Assembly: GCF_900105455.1 (NCBI RefSeq)
Contig: NZ_FNSF01000001.1
Coordinates: 811,001-875,000 of the forward strand
Direction: 5' to 3'
Length of the DNA: 64,000 nt
From: Tenacibaculum sp. MAR_2009_124
GTDB taxonomy: Bacteria; Bacteroidota; Bacteroidia; Flavobacteriales; Flavobacteriaceae
The notes below the pieces were generated by a model. It saw nothing but the letters and a program-made list of their open reading frames with translations. It made no database searches and was not told where the DNA came from. A program made the position numbers and the translations under genes. Position 1 is the first letter of the stretch, and every line of letters begins with the position of its first letter. Below, in pieces: positions 60,119-64,000 of this stretch.

Positions 60119-60650
60119 ATTACCTACAACGTGAGTCTGCGCACAAACTCCATTTTGTTTTCAAAATTAATTAATATTTGGGAATCTTAAGCTCTAAAGA
60201 GATTTAGATTAGATGTCTTTCTATTTTTAAAAATGTTAGTTCTATTAAAACATAGGTTAAATATACGTAAAACAGCTCCTATTTTAGCAAAAAGTAGAGT
60301 TTAGATTATGTAGCCTTCAATAATTCGTAAAAAACTAACATACAAAAATTATCATTTGCTATTTATCAGTAATATATACATATATTAAACGTATTATTTA
60401 CTTTACCCATTCGATGTATAATGATGGATAACATTTGTGAAGAAAAAAGCTTCAGTGCAGTAGCTAACCAGAATTCATGTTGTGCATTGACCACTGGAGT
60501 AATTACCACTTAGTACAGGGCCATAATTTGGTTCGAAAGGAGATGGTTGTAATCACGAAACTGTTAAGGTCTTTAATTAATTTACACGAAATTGTTAGTC
60601 ACAAAATGTATAAGATAGTGTTTTGATTGATTAATCGAAGTCAATAAAAC
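60119..60650. other. Gene-less spacer
   Basis: No gene is supported. A 30-codon frame at 60421-60513 (MMDNICEEKSFSAVANQNSC...) is too short to call. Low-level hairpins only. Confidence 0.35.
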
Positions 60651-60676
60651 AAAAAAGCCAGCGTTGAGCTGACTTT
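60651..60676 (-). terminator. Terminator of the MoxR-DUF58 operon
   Basis: AAAGTCAGC and GCTGGCTTT pair over 9 bp on the minus strand (one G-U), followed by T6. On the plus strand the G-U becomes a mismatch, so it serves the minus-strand operon. Confidence 0.75.
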
Positions 60677-60700
60677 ATATTTTTTATGAAGAATTTTAAT

Positions 60701-61105
60701 TTATTCTTGACCTATTTGATTAATACCAGAATCATTTCCAATCCCTTTAGGATTGTCTCCCCATTTGTTTTTTCCTGGTTGGCTATCTTCTACTAATAAA
60801 ATTAACATCCAAATGTTACCTATTATTGGAACGAATTTAATAAGAAACCACCAGCCGGATCTACCAGTATCATGTAGTCTTCTAACTACGGAAGCAAGGC
60901 TCGGAATTATAGTTAAAAGAACATACAACCCTGCAATACCAAAAGTCATATCGTCATCATCTAGGGATTCAGAAAAGAACAATCCGCAGCCTAAAATAGA
61001 AGCAATGATAAGAATATTGAATAAAGTGAACATCCAAAATTCTCTTCTTCTCCCTCTTGGTTGGAAGTTAAAGGTGTTTTTTAAGCAATATACATACCAT
61101 TCCAT
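60701..61105 (-). CDS. DUF805 membrane protein
   Basis: This 134-residue protein has FQPRGRRREFWMFTLFNIL at the start and the diagnostic ASVVRRLHDTGRSGWWFLI, with three to four membrane segments. The ends SQPGKNKWGDNPKG are typical of DUF805. Function is unknown. It is last in the moxR operon, 4 bp after the preceding stop. Confidence 0.9.
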   Translation of the reverse strand: MEWYVYCLKNTFNFQPRGRRREFWMFTLFNILIIASILGCGLFFSESLDDDDMTFGIAGLYVLLTIIPSLASVVRRLHDTGRSGWWFLIKFVPIIGNIWMLILLVEDSQPGKNKWGDNPKGIGNDSGINQIGQE

Positions 61106-61109
61106 ATGC

Positions 61110-61460
61110 CTATTCTTGTCCTATTGTAGAAATTTCAACTCCAGTTTTTTCAAACTCTAAATCAAGACCTCCCGCTTTTTTTAATACAAAATTAAAAATC
61201 ATTGTGCCTATGATACCAATGATAAAACCGAAAACAAAATAGATAATAGGAAAAAGGATTAACGCGAAAATTCCACCACCCATTATCATTGCTAAGGGAC
61301 CTAGTTCACTCGATGCCCCTGCACCTAAAGCTCCGAATATACTTCCGAATAAGGTTATTACACCTATCATTACGAAGGCTATTAACGCCATTAAACTTGC
61401 GGTAATTAAAGCGTATTTTACTGGATCAATTTTTGTTAATTTTAATTTTAATTTGTTCAT
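61110..61460 (-). CDS. Small membrane protein in the moxR operon
   Basis: This 116-residue protein has a basic N-terminus, then two long hydrophobic regions separated by a Gly/Ala-rich loop (SLMALIAFVMIGVITLFGSIFG, GGGIFALILFPIIYFVFGFIIGIIG). No family is recognised. It ends in the same four residues (IGQE) as the downstream DUF805 protein. Confidence 0.6.
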   Translation of the reverse strand: MNKLKLKLTKIDPVKYALITASLMALIAFVMIGVITLFGSIFGALGAGASSELGPLAMIMGGGIFALILFPIIYFVFGFIIGIIGTMIFNFVLKKAGGLDLEFEKTGVEISTIGQE

Positions 61461-61491
61461 GATAATTTAGTATTCTTAGTTTAATTTTTGG

Positions 61492-62826
61492 TTAAAACAA
61501 CCCTCGTGACTTTAGTTCTAAATATTTGTTAATAGTATTGCCTGTTAAATTTTCTGGTTTGGTAAGTACCGATTGTATTCCGTATTTCTTTAATTCATTA
61601 GCAATTTGTTTCTTTTCATACATAAATTTCTCAGCAATTATTTTATCATAAACATCTTCAACTGTTGTTGCTTTTTGTTTAATCAAAGTATTTAGCTCTG
61701 TATTTTCAAAAAACACGACTAATAAAAGATGATTTTTAGCAATGGCTCTTAAATAGGGAAGTTGCCTTTTAAGTGCATCTAAAGTTTCAAAATTTGTATA
61801 TAAAATTAAAAGACTTCTGCTTGTAATTTTTCTCTTAATGGAAGCATAGAGCAAACTATAATCTGCTTCTAAAAAGTTGGTAGAAACATTATAAAGAGCT
61901 TCAGAAATTAAATTCATCTGAGAAGTTCGTTGTTCCGCTACTATTAAGTTTTCTATTTTCTTTGAAAAAGTTAGCATTCCTGCTTTGTCTTGTTTTCGAA
62001 GAATTATATTGCTAACTGCAAGTGTGGCGTTGATTGCATAATCAAGCAGAGAAAGGTTATTGAAATGCATTTGCATGGGCCTACCTTTATCTATAATGGA
62101 ATATACGGGTTGCGATTTTTCTTCAATATATTGATTTACCATCAATTGATTTCTTTTCGCTGTGGCTTTCCAGTTTAATGTTCTTATATCATCTCCAGAA
62201 ACGTACTCTTTAATTTGTTCAAACTCTAAAGAATGTCCAATACGTCGTATTTTTTTATTGCCATGAGCAGTTAAGTCATTAGAAACAGCTTTAAGGCTAA
62301 AATCATTTAACCTTAAAAAAGATGGATAACATTTTATTTTTTTTGCGGTTCCTAGTATGTACTTTTTCGTGGCCAGTTGAAGGGGAGAGCTAACATATAC
62401 GTTAATATGTCCAAAATGATATTCACCTCGTTTAACAGGATGTAAATCATAATGTATAAGCTTTCTTTCTTTTGGTTTCAAAAGTTGATTAAAAGTGAAG
62501 TTTCGCTTCTGAAATTGAAAAGGAAGTTCCTCTATAACAATTGAATGTGTATTAAAACCATAATTATTTTTAAACTCCAAGGAAATCTTATTATCATCTC
62601 CGTTTGATAGCCGTTCAGGAAGTGATCTTTTCACTTCAAAGCCCTCTTTAATACTATATATCAATATGATATCAATAAATGTAATAATACTGATGGCAAA
62701 TAATACTATTTTTGAAACGTTAAAGAGAATAGGAATGAAAAAGCCTAAAACGAAAACTACAGCAACGACAGTCAAACAATAAAAGAACCTGTTGTTAAGA
62801 AATAAAGAATGATAAAGCTTGCTCAT
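61492..62826 (-). CDS. DUF58 domain protein
   Basis: This 444-residue protein has two N-terminal membrane segments (YCLTVVAVVFVLGFFIPILF, IVLFAISIITFIDIILIYS) and a beta-sandwich. The DUF58 core follows with GDDIRTLNWKATAKRNQLMVNQYIEEKSQPVYSIIDKGRPM and a VWA-like fold. DUF58 proteins act with MoxR ATPases in a chaperone-like envelope system. It is 4 bp from moxR. Confidence 0.9.
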   Translation of the reverse strand: MSKLYHSLFLNNRFFYCLTVVAVVFVLGFFIPILFNVSKIVLFAISIITFIDIILIYSIKEGFEVKRSLPERLSNGDDNKISLEFKNNYGFNTHSIVIEELPFQFQKRNFTFNQLLKPKERKLIHYDLHPVKRGEYHFGHINVYVSSPLQLATKKYILGTAKKIKCYPSFLRLNDFSLKAVSNDLTAHGNKKIRRIGHSLEFEQIKEYVSGDDIRTLNWKATAKRNQLMVNQYIEEKSQPVYSIIDKGRPMQMHFNNLSLLDYAINATLAVSNIILRKQDKAGMLTFSKKIENLIVAEQRTSQMNLISEALYNVSTNFLEADYSLLYASIKRKITSRSLLILYTNFETLDALKRQLPYLRAIAKNHLLLVVFFENTELNTLIKQKATTVEDVYDKIIAEKFMYEKKQIANELKKYGIQSVLTKPENLTGNTINKYLELKSRGLF

Positions 62827-62830
62827 TGAC

Positions 62831-63829
62831 CTATCTTGGAATTTCTACTGATTCAATAATTTGTTCAATAATTTGCTTGCTTGTAAGTCCTTCCATTTCT
62901 CTTTCAGGAGTAACAATTACTCTATGTTGAAGTACTGGTATTGCCGCGTTTTTGATGTCTTCAGGGGTCACAAAATCCCTACCATTTATTCCAGCAAAAG
63001 CTTTAGAAGCCTTTAATATAGCAATGGTAGCTCTTGGAGATGCGCCTAAGAATAAAAACGAATTGTTACGAGTGTTTACAACAATATTGGAAATATACTT
63101 TAATAGATGAGCTTCCACTTTTACTCGTGTAAGGAGGTTTCTGAATTTTAAGATATTCTCACCAGAAATAACTGTTTCAATTTTATCAATTTTAGCGCCA
63201 TTGATAAGTGCTTGCTCTCTGGTAACAATTTCTAGCTCTTCTTCATTAGTTGGGTATTCAACGTTTATTTTAAATAAGAAACGATCCAATTGAGCTTCTG
63301 GTAATCGATAAGTACCCTCTTGTTCAATCGGGTTTTGCGTAGCCAAAACTATAAAAGGTTGATCCATTTTATAAGTATCACCATCAATAGTAATTTGTTG
63401 CTCTTCCATTACCTCAAAAAGCGCTGCCTGAGTTTTTGCTGGGGCTCTATTGATTTCGTCGATAAGAATCATGTTTGAGAAGATAGGCCCTTTTTTAAAC
63501 TCGAATTCTGAAGTTTTTACATTAAAGACAGAAGTTCCTAAAATATCTGACGGCATTAAATCTGGAGTAAACTGAATTCTACTAAAATCCACAGACATCG
63601 TTCTAGATAACAATTTTGCTGTAATTGTTTTTGCTACACCGGGCACACCTTCAATCAAGGCATGGCCATTGGAAAGAATAGCGACGACCAAAAGATCAAT
63701 CATGTTTTTTTGACCTACAATAACCTTTCCTAATTGATTTTTTATGTTGAAAACACTTTCTTGTAGTTCAGATAGGTCAATTCTGTTTTCAAATTCTAAA
63801 TTATTGTCGTTAATAGTATTGTCTTCCAT
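62831..63829 (-). CDS. MoxR-family AAA+ ATPase
   Basis: This 332-residue protein has Walker A as GVPGVAKTITAK, Walker B as LIDEINRAPAKTQAALFEVMEE, sensor 1 (VLATQNPIEQEGTYRLPEAQLDRF) and the Arg-bearing GASPRATIAIL. MoxR ATPases remodel partner proteins, with the DUF58/VWA proteins as cofactors. It is followed by DUF58 and preceded by a DUF4350-like gene 2 bp upstream. Confidence 0.95.
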   Translation of the reverse strand: MEDNTINDNNLEFENRIDLSELQESVFNIKNQLGKVIVGQKNMIDLLVVAILSNGHALIEGVPGVAKTITAKLLSRTMSVDFSRIQFTPDLMPSDILGTSVFNVKTSEFEFKKGPIFSNMILIDEINRAPAKTQAALFEVMEEQQITIDGDTYKMDQPFIVLATQNPIEQEGTYRLPEAQLDRFLFKINVEYPTNEEELEIVTREQALINGAKIDKIETVISGENILKFRNLLTRVKVEAHLLKYISNIVVNTRNNSFLFLGASPRATIAILKASKAFAGINGRDFVTPEDIKNAAIPVLQHRVIVTPEREMEGLTSKQIIEQIIESVEIPR

Positions 63830-63831
63830 AG

Positions 63832-64000
63832 TTAATGAGTTTCTAAAAAGTTTTCGATAAGTGTATTTAAACGCATTAGTTCATCTTGTGTACAGGTAGA
63901 TTTTTTATCTAAAGCCACAATGGTATTGATTAAATAGCGTGTGGTACTGACTTTATTTCCAGACTTAGATGCGAGCTTTTCGATAAAACTACTGTTTAAT
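63832..64000 (-). CDS. DUF4350-like protein, C-terminal end (cut by window)
   Basis: The minus-strand frame is open from the window edge to a TAA at 63832-63834. It encodes LNSSFIEKLASKSGNKVS, then LDKKSTCTQDELMRLNTLIENF. The position immediately before moxR and the helical C-terminus fit the DUF4350 proteins usual in Bacteroidota MoxR operons. The assignment rests mainly on context. Confidence 0.5.
   Translation of the reverse strand, partial: LNSSFIEKLASKSGNKVSTTRYLINTIVALDKKSTCTQDELMRLNTLIENFLETH

Noticed and set aside
60421..60513. Possible peptide precursor of 30 residues with a Cys-Cys pair
   Set aside because: No maturation, transport or immunity gene is nearby and the frame is short enough to arise by chance.
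1..64000. tRNA, rRNA, tmRNA, SRP or 6S RNA genes
   Set aside because: No cloverleaf, no rRNA stretches and no known conserved RNA cores were seen on reading the spacers. A covariance search would be decisive.

Overview
The window reads as chromosome of a low-GC member of the Bacteroidota, most likely a marine Flavobacteriaceae. The evidence is direct: two secreted proteins with type IX secretion C-terminal sorting domains, a carboxypeptidase-regulatory/TonB-dependent receptor, lipoproteins with a Bacteroidota-style SC(S/D) start, a PIG-L family of the kind found in this phylum, and several matches to the phylum-specific -7 promoter element TAnnTTTG. Genus is not assigned. There are no rRNA or tRNA genes and no CRISPR array.

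Layout. 1-7.8 kb: end of a PIG-L deacetylase, a LysR regulator, and a secreted fibre-like/lipase-like pair. 7.8-10 kb: a frameshifted Crp/Fnr gene, then an HxlR regulator facing an NAD-dependent reductase across a double operator. 10-18 kb: a methyltransferase, a 950-bp gene-less stretch with two copies of a structured element, a GNAT enzyme, two photolyase/cryptochrome genes in one operon, an MBL hydrolase and a lipoprotein. 18-24 kb: an outer-membrane protein pair, a LytTR response regulator and an SDR, with several terminator-bounded RNA-like units in the spacers. 24-34 kb: housekeeping metabolism (RluA pseudouridine synthase, acyl-CoA ligase, class III aminotransferase, OstA-like protein, PLP decarboxylase, GcvT, a TlpA-like thioredoxin). 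34.4-38.5 kb: a secreted ceramidase-like protein between two copies of an internally deleted IS1182-type element. 38.4-46 kb: two small exported paralogues, PriA, a well-defined small-RNA candidate, and a probable metal-uptake set (lipoprotein, TonB receptor, His-rich small protein). 46-53 kb: a purB-adk-lipoprotein-terC operon, then a Crp/Fnr-truncated-haemoglobin-membrane protein group sharing one operator sequence, and a VWA protein. 53.1-54.6 kb: an intact IS3-family element inserted into a CPXCG zinc-ribbon gene. 54.6-60.2 kb: an accessory stretch of regulators, small SRPBCC/SnoaL-type proteins and gene remnants. 60.7-64 kb: a MoxR-DUF58 operon with a DUF4350-like gene cut by the window edge.

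The least explained material is non-coding. It comprises two 57-61-nt elements exactly 200 bp apart with compensatory stem changes, several short plus-strand units that end in strong terminators without any gene, and the MITE-like IS1182 derivatives. Among proteins, the PhrB-like photolyase that lacks the usual Fe-S cysteines is the most unusual.
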